Source: Caprimulgus europaeus | Taxonomy: Eukaryota; Chordata; Aves; Caprimulgiformes; Caprimulgidae | Direction of reading: 5' to 3' | NCBI GenBank assembly: GCA_907165065.1 | Contig: OU015539.1 | Location: 62,001 to 126,000 of the forward strand | DNA: 64,000 bases | Part shown: positions 23,601-36,400 of the stretch, piece by piece | Layout of the letters: each line of letters opens with the position of its first letter | Position numbering within the stretch: the first letter of the stretch is position 1 | The notes under the pieces: model-generated | The model's input: the letters and a program-made list of their open reading frames with translations, nothing else | What the model was told of the DNA's origin: nothing | Databases searched by the model: none | Position numbers and translations under genes: made by a program

Positions 23601-25511
23601 ACCCCAGCCATCAGGGTCCCTGGCCAGAGACCTGTCCCTCCCTGCTCCTCCTAACCCCAGCCTGTACCGTGGTCTCTGTACGCCGGGTTGTCCCATCATC
23701 TGATGTCTCCACAGACACAACCGACATGGCCCCCTCTGGATCCTCCTCCATTGTGTAAGTCTCCTCCACTATCTGTCCCGGGTCCTGCATCCTGGGGATT
23801 GTGCTGTACAAGAGGTGGCTGTGGTCCTGAGGGGAGCAGGGGACAGGCAGTCAGTCCCCCACCACCAACACAGGGATCCCTGGAGTCAGCTGACCGAGAG
23901 ATCTCACCTCTCAGGGAGCCCTGATAGCCTCTTGCATGGGAGGGCGTGCCAACAACCCCACACCCAAAGCCCCTTCAAGCCAGGGCGGCCCCATTAGAAA
24001 CACGACTCCCCCTCTCCCAGCTAGGGTGGGGACACTGGACCCCTGCCCTTGCACCCCCCACCCAACAAGTAGTCTGCCCACAGCCAGAGGGCCCAGCTCC
24101 CCTTACCTGCGGCCCGTTGAGCTTCAGATCTGGATACTTCTGCCTTTCCAGGTCAGCATCGCCCAAGAAACGGCCGTTCTGAAACACACAGCACCACAGC
24201 AGGCCTGTTACTAGACTGATCTCCCACTGCAGGATCCCCTACATCCATCTCCCCCTTCCCTGCCAGGCCCTGAGCAGGCCATCTGCATCTGACAGAGACA
24301 CCCACTGCACATCCCACGTGTTGCTCCCAGGAGAGGAGAGAGCTCCTGGGGGGCCTGTGTGATGTGCAGCAAACCACCCCCCATTCCAGCCTGGGGAAGA
24401 GTTGGAGCACACACCATTCAGCTCCCCTCCAGACATCCCAGCTCTCCCACGGTGCCCACATGCTCCTGATGGAACGACCAAGACCCTTCCCTGCTCCCCA
24501 GCATGGCCCTGGAGACCTTCCACATCTTCCGACGTAGGAGCAAGTGACATCCCAGAGGCCCCCCAGTACTGCAAGGGAACAGCGTGGAGGCTCGGTGGCT
24601 GATTGCAGAAGGCTGCTGTTCAACTCTCCTGTGCTCCCGCTTTGCCCACCTTTTCCTTCACCCTGACCCACATGTTTCTCCTAGCACCACCACCTTCCAC
24701 AGCTGGAAAGGCACACCACCACACAGCAGCCCTCCGAGCATTCCTTCCCAAAACAGAGCCCAGGAAAGTGAGAACAGGAGAGAGACCTCAAGCCAAGGCA
24801 CATGAAACCACATTTCCAGCCCTGTAGAGAAGAGAGATCTCTACTAGCCCTGGTTTGTCTGTTTGGGGGACAGACCGAGACCCCAGGGACTTGCCCATCA
24901 TCACAGGAGAGGGAGACACACACACTCTCCCACAGCCATGTGCCAACCCCTGCATTTTGACCACCTTCCGAGAAGCTGAGTGGCAAAGATGCCCAGGCAC
25001 CGAACACAGACAGCCTCCAGCCTTCACAAAACCAAACCAGAGCCGACCTGGTAGCAAGACCCTCCAGGCTGGCTCCTTATCCCCAGAAGACTCTGGCCGC
25101 TGAGGTAGGTTTGCATGTCCCCAGATCACCTTCAGCCCCAGCACATATACAGCACCATCAGTGTTCCAAGACCAGCCTAGTCCTCCTCCACCTCACATAT
25201 CCAAGGAGGGCCAAAGGAAGGGAGCCAGGCCCAGGTCTGCCCCGACCGAGGCAGGGCTGACACGAACGGGGGCTCCGGGAGCCTCCGCACCCACCTCTGC
25301 CGAGGGGGCTTTTTACCTGGTGCCGTCGGGTAAGGGTGCCGTTGGCCAGGCCCAGGCCGGCGTCCTGTGGGGAGACCCGGACTCGTTCCAGCTGGGCTGA
25401 GACATGGCGCCGTTCCTCTTCCAGCGCCCGGGTCAGCTTCTCAAACTGTGCCTCCTGCTCCTTGACAGAGGCAAGGATGCTGGCGGTCGACTCCACTTCC
25501 GAGTCGTCCAT
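11624..25511 (-). CDS. CTNND1: CTNND1, p120-catenin (delta-1 catenin), complete coding region
   Basis: p120-catenin binds the cadherin juxtamembrane segment, blocks cadherin endocytosis, tunes Rho GTPases and, in the nucleus, binds Kaiso. Coding exons in transcription order: 25317-25511, 24107-24178, 23668-23826, 22905-23437, 18558-19021, 18262-18445, 17868-17985, 17046-17199, 16627-16644, 16305-16373, 14769-14896, 14025-14175, 13564-13756, 13343-13457, 12666-12753, 12293-12340, 12061-12158, 11865-11894, 11624-11635. With all exons this is 942 residues, in frame throughout (human 968). A coiled coil lies near residues 10-45 (KEQEAQFEKLTRALEEERRH), a Tyr/Gly-rich phosphorylation region at about 140-320, then nine Armadillo repeats to about residue 820 and a tail ending L-M-Q-K-I. 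Cassette exons C, A and a short B are listed separately. A 5' UTR acceptor lies at 25637; the promoter is probably near 41 kb. Confidence 0.95.
11865..11894 (-). CDS. CTNND1: CTNND1 cassette exon B-like (10 codons) with read-through alternative end
   Basis: Between acceptor TCTGCAG (or its tandem CAG) and donor GTAAAG this exon encodes Q-E-E-G-Q-E-P-Q-P-E and joins in phase to the final K-I-stop exon. Its start matches the first residues of mammalian exon B (D-E-G-Q-E-S), which is 29 residues long. If the donor is skipped, the frame stays open to a TGA at 11790-11792, giving a different C terminus ending in VSSSI. Confidence 0.65.
12293..12340 (-). CDS. CTNND1: CTNND1 cassette exon A (16 codons)
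   Basis: Encodes DKKSSREEIQMSNMGP, matching mammalian exon A (21 residues) but lacking its last five. It is flanked by a TAG acceptor and a GTAGGA donor, enters and leaves in phase 1, and so can be skipped without frame change, as known for p120 isoforms. Confidence 0.8.
16627..16644 (-). CDS. CTNND1: CTNND1 cassette exon C (6 codons)
   Basis: An 18-nt exon encoding D-E-W-F-S-R lies between AATAG and GTGAGT. In mammals this alternative exon interrupts the basic nuclear-localisation segment. Here skipping it would create A-K-K-G-K-G-K-K, and including it splits the two Lys clusters, so the regulatory logic is conserved. Confidence 0.85.
19022..22904 (-). other. CTNND1: CTNND1 intron between the Tyr-rich exon and first Armadillo exon
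   Basis: A 3.9 kb intron with no recognised gene. An AT-rich patch at about 22728-22812, with three CAATTA motifs and an AP-1 site, stands out near its 5' splice site. Long plus-strand frames here are chance. Confidence 0.6.
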
Positions 25512-25636
25512 GGGTGATGGGTGCCCAGGACGGGCAGGACGGGGGCGGAGGGCACAGGGAGGCAGAAGCGGAGGTGGCTTGGTGTCAAAGTGAGGGGAAG
25601 AAAAGTGACGCAGAAGGGCAGGAGCCCCTCTCTTCA
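25512..25636 (-). other. CTNND1: CTNND1 5' UTR part of the first coding exon
   Basis: A splice acceptor (CACATGCAG, AG at 25637-25638) precedes 125 bases of leader before the ATG at 25511. The M1 context is weak at -3 (C) but has G at +4. The frame is open through this leader, so the start choice rests on homology. Confidence 0.6.
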
Positions 25637-28600
25637 CTGCATGTGATTTGGGGGAGGAAAGGAGGAGAGAAGAGCAGTCAGAAGAGACTGATTTCATTAA
25701 GACAGATTTTCAGAACAAGAAAAAAAAAAAAACATCTTATGGCATTAACACCCATTCCCACCCAACACCAGAGAGTTGGCAAGAGGGTCTCAGAGCAGCA
25801 CAGCCCCAGGTGTGACTCAGATGCTCCTTGCCCCAGCATTTGAGCTTGGAGAAGTGGCACTTTTGGGGCAAAAGGTCCTCCCCCATCACACCAAACAGTT
25901 GGGGTTGAGCCAGGTCCAGAAGATCTGCTGTGTGCTGAGGAAGTTCCTTCCTCCCACAAGGAAAAGCTGCCTGCAGCCAGCAGCAGGAGGGGAGGGCATG
26001 TCCCTGGGGCAGAAGAGGGGACGCTCTCCCACAGAATGAGAAGTGACCCACATCCCACTATTTCCTTCAGGGAAGGGCGGAGGGAGAGAGCTGTGTCACT
26101 TCTCTGCTCCCTCGTCCCCAGTGTGATAAGAGGTGGGGAGACAGCCCCAGCTCCACAGCTCCTTCATACCCAGGGAAGGGGATGAAGTGGGATGGGATCC
26201 CCTAAAGGGGAGCCCATGAGCCCCTTTGCTCACCACCCTTCAGGATCTCACCAGGGCTCTCAAGGCTGCAGCCACCCCAGGAGGTCCTCAGCCCACAGAT
26301 CTATGGGCGGGCATTGGTGTGGACCTCTCCAACATCCCCTCCCAAAGGAGACCAGTGAACAAGCACACCACAATCAACGTATTTTGACAGAGAAAGGCAA
26401 TATTCTTCCATACAGACCTGCCAGAGGAGGAAGTTCTGGTTTGATTGCAAAGGCACGGGACAGCCAGGTCTAGATGCACAGAGTCATGGGAGAGATAGCC
26501 CAGCCACCACAGTGAGGAAGCAGGAGGGAAGATAGCTGCAGGGACAGCAGGAGAGGAGGTCAAAAAAATCACACGAGTGAACTCAAAACAGAAGGCAGGA
26601 CAGGCAGCAGACTGGGGTAATGGGTTTCTCTCCCCCACCGCCTCTTCTCTGAGGGATGAAGCAGGGTCTGGAGAAGGCCAGTGGGCTGGCAAATGCAGTG
26701 CTGTTACCACAGCAGCCCCCCAGCTCCCTGGAGACCCTGTCATCTCTGACAGTTCCCCACTGACAGGGGAACGGCACAGGCAGAGAGGAGTGGCAAGGGC
26801 TCAGCCCTCCGCCCCTGCACAGCCCAGCCGAGTCCCAGCAAGCCCACAGAGGTTTTCCCAAACCCGTGCATCATGGCAGGCGTGTGGGGACTTGTTTGAG
26901 CCAGGCAGCCAGCACAGAAACTGCTTTCCCACGGTCTCCAGCACCGGCTCTGCCCACTCCCCCAGTGCAGCTGCAATGGCAACCTGGGACCGAGAGCACA
27001 GGCAGTATCACCCCTGGGCAGAGCCCTGTCCCATCCACCTCACACAGCCCCACGCTCCCGGGCAGCCTGGCTCCTCCAGTCCCAGCCTGCAGCAGATGCA
27101 GGGCTATTTCTTAATTATTATTAATTTCCCACATTATCTCAAGTGTATCCAGATCAAACCCTTCCTGAAATGCTTCCTCCACTCCCAACAAGTCCACTCC
27201 TCCCTGTGGCTCTGCCCCATCCCAAAGCTCCCCTCGGACACAGTGGCACCACTGTGGAGCCCAGCGAAGCAGGGTGGGTTTTTTTCCAAGTGTTTTGGCA
27301 GCCGCCTGCAGCACGTTTGAACATCTGGTTGCCACCACCCTGTAATCTGCCTTCATCAATAAAAAATCCAGTTCTTCTACTCATGCCCACGAGGTGCCCA
27401 GCAAGAGATGAAGCTGTGGCACAGGCACACCTGTGTCAGACAGCTTCAGCTCCCAGTTCCCTGCCCCAGTTCAATGTGGGCTGGGATGCTCGCTGGCCAG
27501 TCTGCACCCCAGGAGGAACACAGACCACCACTCTTGGCTCAGGAGCCCAAGCAGACTTTCAGAGGCTCCTAGACCTGACTCCTGGCTCATGCAAACAGCT
27601 TTCCACTCCTCCCACCTTGCAACAGGTATGGCCTAAGGCTTCCTCCCCCTCCAGCAGATTGACTCCTTAAGCCTTGTAAGGAAATGCAAGGACAGCTCTG
27701 ATCCTTGCTGCTCAGAGGTCTCACAGATTTGTAACAGGAGATCGGCTGAAGGAAAGGCTTGGTGCCTCCCAGGACAATGCTGACACATCCCAACTCTCAA
27801 CCTCGAGTCAAACACTCCCCATCTTTGGGGGATATCCACCCACTTCAAGCAGGGACACAGATCCTCCACCATCTGGGACTCACTGAAGGTCACTGCCAGT
27901 GCACATGGACCAGGAACAAATCTGCAGGGCCCAGCCCCATGGCGTCCTGCCTGGTGCCTGGGAAAGGCAGCTGGGACCACTGACCTGGTTCCTCTCCCCC
28001 AAGAAAGGGCGAGCATCTCCTTGCCACATCCCAGACACCCTACACAACTGTAACACTCAAAACCCCAGCCAGAAGCCCCACTGGCTTGCTACAATTCATT
28101 TCCAGAGCAGTATTTCATCAAGCCCTTTCACAGAAAGGAACACCTCCTCTACAGAGAAGGCATCCTCCATGACACGACCTTGCCAAAGGAGCTGTGCTGC
28201 TACCTAACAGCTCCCCAGCCTGTCCTCGATCATCTCTGTGCAGAAGTAGTAGATTTTTGGGGTGCACAAGAATGAAGCCAGCATGCTGGCTTCAAGGAGA
28301 GATTTAGCTGAGCCCCAGCTCCTGTGACTGGGCCCATGGGCTTGCAAGCAGCGTCAGTCCGGGGTTTGCCTCTGCAGGAAGGCATGTGGAAGACAGGCAG
28401 AAACCCCAGCAGATTCCTGGGGCTGCCAGGCAGGCCTCGCACAGCCAGCAACGCCTCCCAAGCCCCAGGTCCCCACCTCTGCATACCCCCTGGGAACACG
28501 GCCCGGAGAACGTGGAAGCTAACAATAAAACTCGCAGGGCCATGAAGGGCCCCAGATAAGGGGCCAGAACAGCCATGAGGCTGTTTCCTTCCTGTCCCTT

Positions 28601-31239
28601 CCACCGGGAGTAAACACAACAGCAGGGGGAAGGAAGAGGACAGGTCCCTAGCTCGCCAGCTCTCCTTGTCCCTTTGCACTCAAAAATGTCCCTCCAGCCC
28701 AGGCAGGAGGAGGTGTGGGGCATGAACGGGCTCTCCCTTCCCCTTTGGGACACGAGGTCAGAGCAGAAGCCCTCAGGGAGAGGAGGCAGCTGAGGGGCTG
28801 TCAGGGAGCCGGTGACACCAGGGCAGCCAAGAGGCACGGTGAGGCTGTGGTCCCAGGCCGGGTGAAGCCCTCGTCTCTGCAGACCCATCGACACTGACCT
28901 GCGGGTCTCTCCACAGGATCAGGCCGTGTTATGCAGTGGGGCAGTGACCTTCCTGAGTGCCTGCAGCCTGCCCTGCCTGCATGGTTGTCACTCCTACCCT
29001 GAACAGCAGGCACAGCTCCATCATGGACATGAGGTGCCAGTGGAACAGGGTACCCACTGCCCGAGAGGGCTGGCCCAGCTTTCCTCCTGGGGCCTCTGCC
29101 ATCAGAACACACCACCTCCCTCTGCTTTCGTTCCAGCCATCCAGTTTTCATCGATCCAGGATTAAAGACATAATTACTGAGAGGCAGTGCCAGGTCCAGA
29201 GAGGTTAGCAAGATCTGTCCTCAGCTCTCCCCGCAGACACACGCCAGCGCCGTCCTGGGCTCGAGCGCAGCTGTTCCCTTACAGCTGGCAAGCGCACAAA
29301 CCCCCAACAGCCCCTCAGCCTCACGCCCTCCCAGTTGTGGAGAATCTGCCCCAGATCCTTCCCGCGGTGCCTCACGTGCCAGCATTTCAGGGACAGGGGC
29401 TTCCTGGGCACGGCACAGCCCCTTGCTGCCTCTGATGCCCCTGGTCATCTTCAAAGCAGGACAGGGAAGGGAGGGACGAGGAGGGCGTCAGGCGCGCAGC
29501 CTCCTCGCGCCAGCCAGCAAGCTGCTTGTCACAGCTCGAAGCCAAGTACGCCGGATGCTGCAAGGGTGAAATTCCAGGGATTGCTTTGCACCCACTACCC
29601 CCTCCTCCTCCCCAGCTCCCCAGATACAACTACAGAGCATTCTTCCAAAGCCAGACTCTGACCATCTTTGAGGACAGCCGCATGAAAGCCTTTTCATCAT
29701 GAGAGGCGCTTGCTGACACACCCGTCACTTAAAAACCCCAGCAAGCCAAAAATATTTCAGCTGGCTCAGTTCAGGGCAAAACAAAAAGCCTAAAGACAAA
29801 GCACAGCCCAGATCAGCTTCTGCCCCAGGGCACAAGAAGGACCAGAGCACTTCCCCTGTGGCTATCAGCAAGAGGGGACTCTTGGGGACCAGCTGCTATG
29901 CAGAAAGCTTTACATCCAAATTCCTCTGGCCTTATCTCATCCCCCAGCTTCCTGGCACAAAGGTCCTGAAGCCAGAGCCGGTCCACCAGAGAGACGTCCA
30001 ATGCACAGTGCCTTCACAGAAGATCCCCTGTGCTGGCAGGGAGGCAGCCATGAACACAAAGCTTCCCTCCGCAGGTACCCATTGTAATCCTCCTGTTGGA
30101 CTAAAGGCTTGGTAGCAGCCAGAAGAGACACCCTAGATCCTGGCCAGAGCCCTTCCACTGGGGTCAGCTTTGACATGGCACATTGTTTCCAAAACCCCTT
30201 GCACCTGCTTCTTGAGGAAATTGCCTTCCCCACAAACAAATCCTTTGCCTGGAAAAAAACATTTCCAGGGCCAAATCATAGCCATATCTACCTAGAGTTC
30301 ACCTGCACCCTCCTCTGATAGAAGATGGAGTTCAAGCCTTCAAGCCTCCCCACCAGAAGTGCTTCCCCGTCAGCCACAGAAAGATTAACCCCGGGGCCCA
30401 GACAGAGACAGCAGATGGGGAACTGCACACCACAGGCTAAGGAAAACGGACAAGATCTGGCAGATAGGACACGGGCAGGAGGGTTGACAGGCAGCACCTG
30501 CTGCAGAGCAGGGGATCTCCAGCCCTCTGGTTGGGTCTTTCTAAGTACTTGCTTCAGCCCTCCTCCACACCCCGAGTCCCCAGAGAGCGATCCCTGGAGC
30601 TCAGACTACTCCCTCAGCACTGAGGGTTTCGGGCAAAGTTCAACCCAAGCACCCACAAAGCCAGCAGTGACCTATGCAACATCAGCCCTGCTCCAGTTTC
30701 CTATGGAGAGACACACCAGGCACTTGCTCCCAACAACTCTCTGCCACCGGGGAGGGAGGGACAGAGTCACATCGGCTCTACCTGCAAGTCCCAGCCCTCC
30801 CCACAGCTTTACTGCTTGTTTGTGTCCTCCAGACACCTGTTAAGCAAGTGGCAAGGTTTGTCACCACAGCTAGACGCCGCTCACAGCTCCTCTGCTGCCA
30901 TGGGGCATGAGCAAAGCAGCCCTTCTCCAGATCATCACCACCAGCTGCTATCAGCGCCAGAAGGGACCCAGCCCGCTGTCCGGGGTGGCTGAGCCCCGCA
31001 GGGACCCCAGGAGCTCCGGGCTCCCAGGCCAGACCCACAGGCCAAGCTGACAAGAAGGGATGCACAGTCCAAGGGACTCACTCCTGCTCCACAGTCCCCA
31101 GCACCAACTAGACAAGAAAACCGGCAACACTGCCCAAATAATTTGCCTTGCCCTATCAATTTGAGGGACTCTGAGGAGAGCCAGCTGCCTGCCTGCCCTC
31201 CGAAAGCAAACCTCAACAGCTCTCAGCACCAGACCCCCC

Positions 31240-31264
31240 GAGAGAGAGAGAGAGAGAGAGAGAG
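31240..31264. repeat. (GA)n microsatellite
   Basis: An uninterrupted GA dinucleotide run of about 25 bases inside CTNND1 intron 1, immediately before an AT-rich conserved-looking patch. Confidence 0.9.
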
Positions 31265-31549
31265 CAGCAAATTCTCCTGGTTCCAGTTGCCTACCACTAC
31301 GCACTTAAGAAAAACAGAAACCCCATGAATAATTCAAGCCTACAATTGTCCGGGCGCTTGCAGTGCATTACACTTGCTTGCTCTGCACAGGTTCGCAGCC
31401 CTGCTAATTCACCACAAGCTTCTAGGCAGTCTCAATTAGCTAAAAAATAAACGAGCCAACATCTTTGGCATCTTTCCACCCCACTGAGTGAGGGTCCAGG
31501 CTCCCACATCAGTCCTTAGGCTTTAGCCTGCCCGAGGCAGCAAGCACCA

Positions 31550-33400
31550 CGGCTCGCCAGGGCGCAGGAGCTGGCCAAGCACCCCAGGTTGTGCCCATCA
31601 TCCTTCCCGCTTCTGCGCTCAGCTCAGGGCAGCGCACCGGCCTCGGGGGAGCGGGACAGGCCACGGCGGGGTGGCCATGCGGGCAGTGGGGAGCTCTGCC
31701 CACGGCTGTTTCTCTCCCGCTGCCCCGGGCAGATGCCCCCTGGCCTGTCTGCCCAGACCCCGCTCGAGGGGAGTGGCTCTCCTGCCGCCTGACAGGCCTC
31801 CAGCCGCCTGCTCAGCCCTTGCCCTGCCGGGACGGGCTCTCCCGGGCCCTAGGTTACCGAGGCCGGGCACAGCGGACTTTGGGCGGGATGGCGAACGGCC
31901 AGCGGCCCTCCCCGGGCGGGAACAGGCTGCTCCCGCGGGCGGGGTGGACACCGCCTCAGGCACCCACCTGCCCCAGCCCCGGCCCAGCTCTCCCGGGGGA
32001 CCGGGGCACCCGGCCCGGCAGGTGAAGGGCCAGCAGCGACCGCCGGGAGCCGGGGAGCCTCTCGCCCCCGCCTGCCGCGCCCAACCGGTCGGACTGGCAG
32101 CGGGATCGCCGCCTGGTCTACCCCGCCTGCCGCCCCCGCGCCAGGGACGAAGGCCGCGCAGCTCCGCTGGGAAGGGGGAAAGTCTCCCCCCGAGACAGGA
32201 GCGACAGGCGGCACCGCACCTTCCGCGGGAGCGGGACAGCAACTGGGGGGAGGAGCAGGAGGAGATAAGGCGGGTGGGGCCGCGCTGCCGGCCGGGGGAC
32301 ACGGGCAGCCCTGAGAGCCGCTCCCCACCCCACGGCAGGGGCTGGGGGCCCAAGAACGCACGATCCCCGACAGGTCCGAAGGACGGGTCTGAATACGGCG
32401 GGGGCTTGCGAAACACGGTGGGCACCGCCCGGGAAGGGATCTGGCCCTGCCCCGGCTGAGGTCACCGGATCGGGGCAGGAGGAAGAGGGAGAGGGGAGCA
32501 ACGTGGGGCCGGACACAGAGAGCAAGGCTCGTTCTGCTGGTGCGGGAGGGGACGACGCGGCTGCGGGGCAGCTGCACTACCGGACACACGAAGGGACACG
32601 GCCCCGGAGCAGCTCCTTCCTTCCCCCAGGCTGACCGGGAGAGCTGCCGACCCTCCGCACCCGCCGGAGGGAGCAGCCGGCACCGCAGCGAGGCGGGATC
32701 GAGCTCTGGGGAGGAGAGGAGAGGAGAGGACAGGCGTCCCTCCTGGCATGATGACAGCCGAGCCCCCGGGCTCCAGGCAGACACCGTCCACCCGCAATCC
32801 CCGAGCGGGATGGCCGCGGGGCCAGAACCTTCCCACCGCCCCCGGAGACCCCAACAGCCCCGCCGGGCACCGCTGCCCGCACCCCCCCACCCCACGGACA
32901 GCACCGGTCCCTGCCAACCCCCAGCCCCGCGGTTCGCACCCCAGCCCCGGGGGGTTCACATGTCGGGAGCCCCGCAGCAGCACAAAGGCAGCTCTCTCCG
33001 CTCTCTGGGAATCCGCAGCTGAGCGCTCGGCGGGGACAAAGGGATTTCACAGGCACATCCCCCCGGCGTTCCCGCTTCCTGTCACAGTAGCACCAGAGCT
33101 CAGCAGCAAACAAACACCCAGCGCCGGATTCCGGGAACGGGGCCAGAGCATTCCCGGGACAGGCCACGCTCCGGCGGCCAGCGGGCTGCTGGGCCCCCGG
33201 GGGGAAAGGGGGCAGCCCCCCGGCCCCGCCACCCCAGCCAGACTGCGATCGCAGGGCAGCTCCCCGGCTCCTGGCTGTGCCCAAGGAGCAGCAGCCACCT
33301 CGATGGGGGACACGAGATGCCCCCACGCCCGTGGGGCTTGGCTGGAGCCCTGGCTGAACGGTGCCCCCCGGCTCCAGCCCCCCCGTGTCCCTGCCCTTCA
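31550..33400. promoter_or_regulatory. Intragenic CpG island in CTNND1 intron 1 (candidate alternative promoter)
   Basis: About 1.8 kb of strongly GC- and CpG-rich DNA sits 8 kb downstream of the main CTNND1 promoter island. It produces long open frames on both strands, as expected from composition. No convincing minus-strand donor was found in it. One plus-strand donor-like site (CCCGGCAG then GTGAAG) lies at about 32021. Alternative CTNND1 promoters are known in mammals, so this could be one. Confidence 0.45.
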
Positions 33401-36400
33401 GCCCGGCTCTCCCACCACCCACCACCGCGCTGAACTTTCCCATTCAGCTGCCTCTCTCCCGCAGCGAAAACAAACACCAGCCCAGCTCGGCAGAGATAAG
33501 GGCTGTGCCAGCAGAGCCAAGGGAGCAAAGTCCCCCTCAGTTAAATCCCAGGCTGCAGCACGATGGCAGCTGCCCCCCCCGAGCCCAAGTGCAGGGACAG
33601 GGGCATGGCAGATGGGGTGAAGCTGCTCTGACACTCCATCCCAGGGGCAGATTTAGCTCCTCAAGGGCTCACATCTGCTGCTGGCTGCCCCCAAGCAGTG
33701 AGGCTGCAGCCTGGGGGCCAGCATTCCCACTGGGATTAAAGGAAACCTCCCTCCACTGGGCCACAAGCACCGCAGGCAGCTGCTGCCCCGAACAGCCCCT
33801 GCCCGCACAGCCTGCGATGTGGAGCAGCACGATGACTCGGTGCCAGCCTGGCACCCCGACACACAGATTCGGGCCCCCCTCCCCAGCACAGAGCCCTCAT
33901 GGCAGCCCCGCATCCCTCTCCCCAGAGAAGCCACTTGAGCTCATTTCCTCTCCTGACACCTGCAGCCAGGCTGGGCCTCAGCGCCCCAACTCGGCTCCAG
34001 TTACGCTGCTCAGACCAGTGCAGAAAGGCAGGGGGGACTGGAAGCACAGTGGGAATCACAGCATCACGGGAACCGCATCGCTGGGCTCACCCACAGAGCA
34101 CCCAGCCCAGGAGGCCAGCCTGCATTATCCGCCTTCCCTGTGGGGAGCATTCAATCACCAAGCAACCACGACCAGGAATGTGGAGAAGGACCAGAGCCCA
34201 GGGCCCCCCACCCATCCCAGCAGCCCCATGCTGGGTCTCCCAGCCCAGGGGCACTCTGCCCTCTGCCAGATGAACCACACTCCTCTCCCCTCCCCAGGCT
34301 GAGCAAACAGGAGGTGGTTAAGCACGTTCAGTGCAGGAGCAGCAAGGAGGGAATTGCTGAGACTAAGCCAAGCCAGCCCTGTAGGGGCGGCCCGAGGGAG
34401 CCTCCCAGGAGAAGCAGGACCCCCCCTGCCCTCCCCCTGCCCCAGCCAGCCCAGACTCCCCAAGCAGGTAGCGTGGCCAGAACGCTGAGTCACAGCTCGA
34501 ATCACCCAGGGGCTGGGCTGAAAACCCCAGCTCCATTCAGCATGACCTCATCAGGTGCCCTGCTCTCTAATTGCATGTGTGCGTCTGCACTCGGAGATGA
34601 GACTTCAAGGGCCCTGCCAAAAGGAATAATGAATGGGTGAAGGAAAACCACTGGAGAAGCATCAGGGAAGAGCCAGGGACTGAATCACAGCTGGGGGTAA
34701 GGAAGGGGGCTGCTGCTCTGCCGAGGTGCTGTGGCAGGGTAGTAGCAAGTCCCCCATGGTGCTCCGAGTCCCCTTAATGCCCATGTCCAGGCACAGGGCT
34801 GGCACAAGCCAGCAGTCACACTCAGCAGCAAGGGACAAACAAGACAGCAGACCAGGCCAGGACATGCTCAGAGGGATGGTGGAACTCCATCCTACCCAGG
34901 CCCCCTACGCAAACTGTTTGCTGGTGCCGTGTCTGGCTACCACTCCCCCAACCCGCTTTCTGAGAAGCGGCTTCCCAGGCTCCTGCATGAGCCAAAGGGA
35001 AGGAAACCTGCATTTCCTGGTCAGACAGGAGATGACATCATGACTTCCCTTTCCTGTGAGTTTCTAAACACAACGTCCTGCCAAGGGCCGCTCCCCACCG
35101 CCCCCAGCCCACATGCAGACGCCCTGGAACCAGGCTGGGAACGCCAGGGACAGGCATCACCACCACCAGCCCAGCCTCAGCCAGCTGCGCCAGCCAGGAG
35201 CTCAGTACAGTCCACTCAGAAGACCAGATGCCCTGCCAGCTTGCTGGAAGCATCCTGCCTCTGGGGAACACATAGGAGGGCTCCTCGTCCACGGTGGTAC
35301 CACATGCCTGTCCAGGTTTGGAGGTATTCTACAAGCAGAAGTTAGAAGATGCTCTTTTCCAGCCCCACAAGAACACAGCTGTGCCCACCATGGCCTAGAG
35401 GTGGGCTTGCAGAGCTGAGGAGGCACTAACACTGTAACTCCAGCACGACATCTGCTCGCTCGGACCACAAGCGAGCGTGCACTGCTGCTCTCCAGCCTCC
35501 CCTCGCACACGCGGTCTGCATGCCAACAGGCACACACAAACAGGGCCACCTGACGCTTTGTGGCATTCCCAAGGCTCCAGGAGGCAGGACAGGGACATCC
35601 CTGGGAAGCCACAAGCCCCCCTCACAGCATAAGACTGCTGCCACAGCTTTGCTCCTCAGACTCATCCACCTGCCCTGCCCAGGGCAGCTCCTCTCACTAC
35701 CAAAGAAAGGAGAATAAAGAGGGAAGTGGTTTTCCACTCAAGCCAGCTGCTGGATACAGACACAGGGCAGAGATCAAGGGAGAGGAGGTTTCCCCATTCA
35801 CCACACCAGTGTGCTCTGGAGAGGAGCTGCAGGGCCCTGGAAACTCCCTCCTACAGGTAAGAACAGAGAAAAAATAACTTAATTTTTTTAAAAAGAGAAA
35901 CAGAAAGGAAGGAGGGCTACAAAGCCAGCCTGGAGCAGGCAGCTTCCCCATACCAGAGAGGATTTCTCCCAGAAGCATCCCTAGGCCATCCCCCTCTTCC
36001 CCCACCAGACCCCAGTTAGCAGGAGGTGGGATGACACCTCTCTCCCCTGGAGCGAGTCAGCCTGCCCGCAGCTGGAGCCAGGCATGGCAGGCAGCGCTGC
36101 GTGCAGCAACACGCTCACAAGAATGTGTTACTCCACTGGGCAAGGGGCCTGCCAGCAGCACACAAACACGACCGGTGACCCACCCTTCCAGGTTGGAAAA
36201 ACTTGTCTTTGCAGTTTGACACACTCCCTCCCGCCCACTGCAGCACCCACACGCACCAGCTGCCCAGCACCACCATCTCCCCTTTCCTACTGAGCCGGGA
36301 GAGGAGCTGGGAGCACCAGTGGGGAAGTAGCCAAGGGATCTGGGAGCTCTTTGCAGAAAAGACCAGCCCGAGCACCAGGCGAGACAGGAGCCAGAGGAGA

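Noticed and set aside
31380-31400. tRNA B-box-like GGTTCGCAGCC
   Set aside because: No matching A box, acceptor stem or T-stem pairing around it.
31671-33620. Several open frames of more than 250 codons on both strands
   Set aside because: Composition artefact of the intronic CpG island; no family pattern or consistent splice structure.
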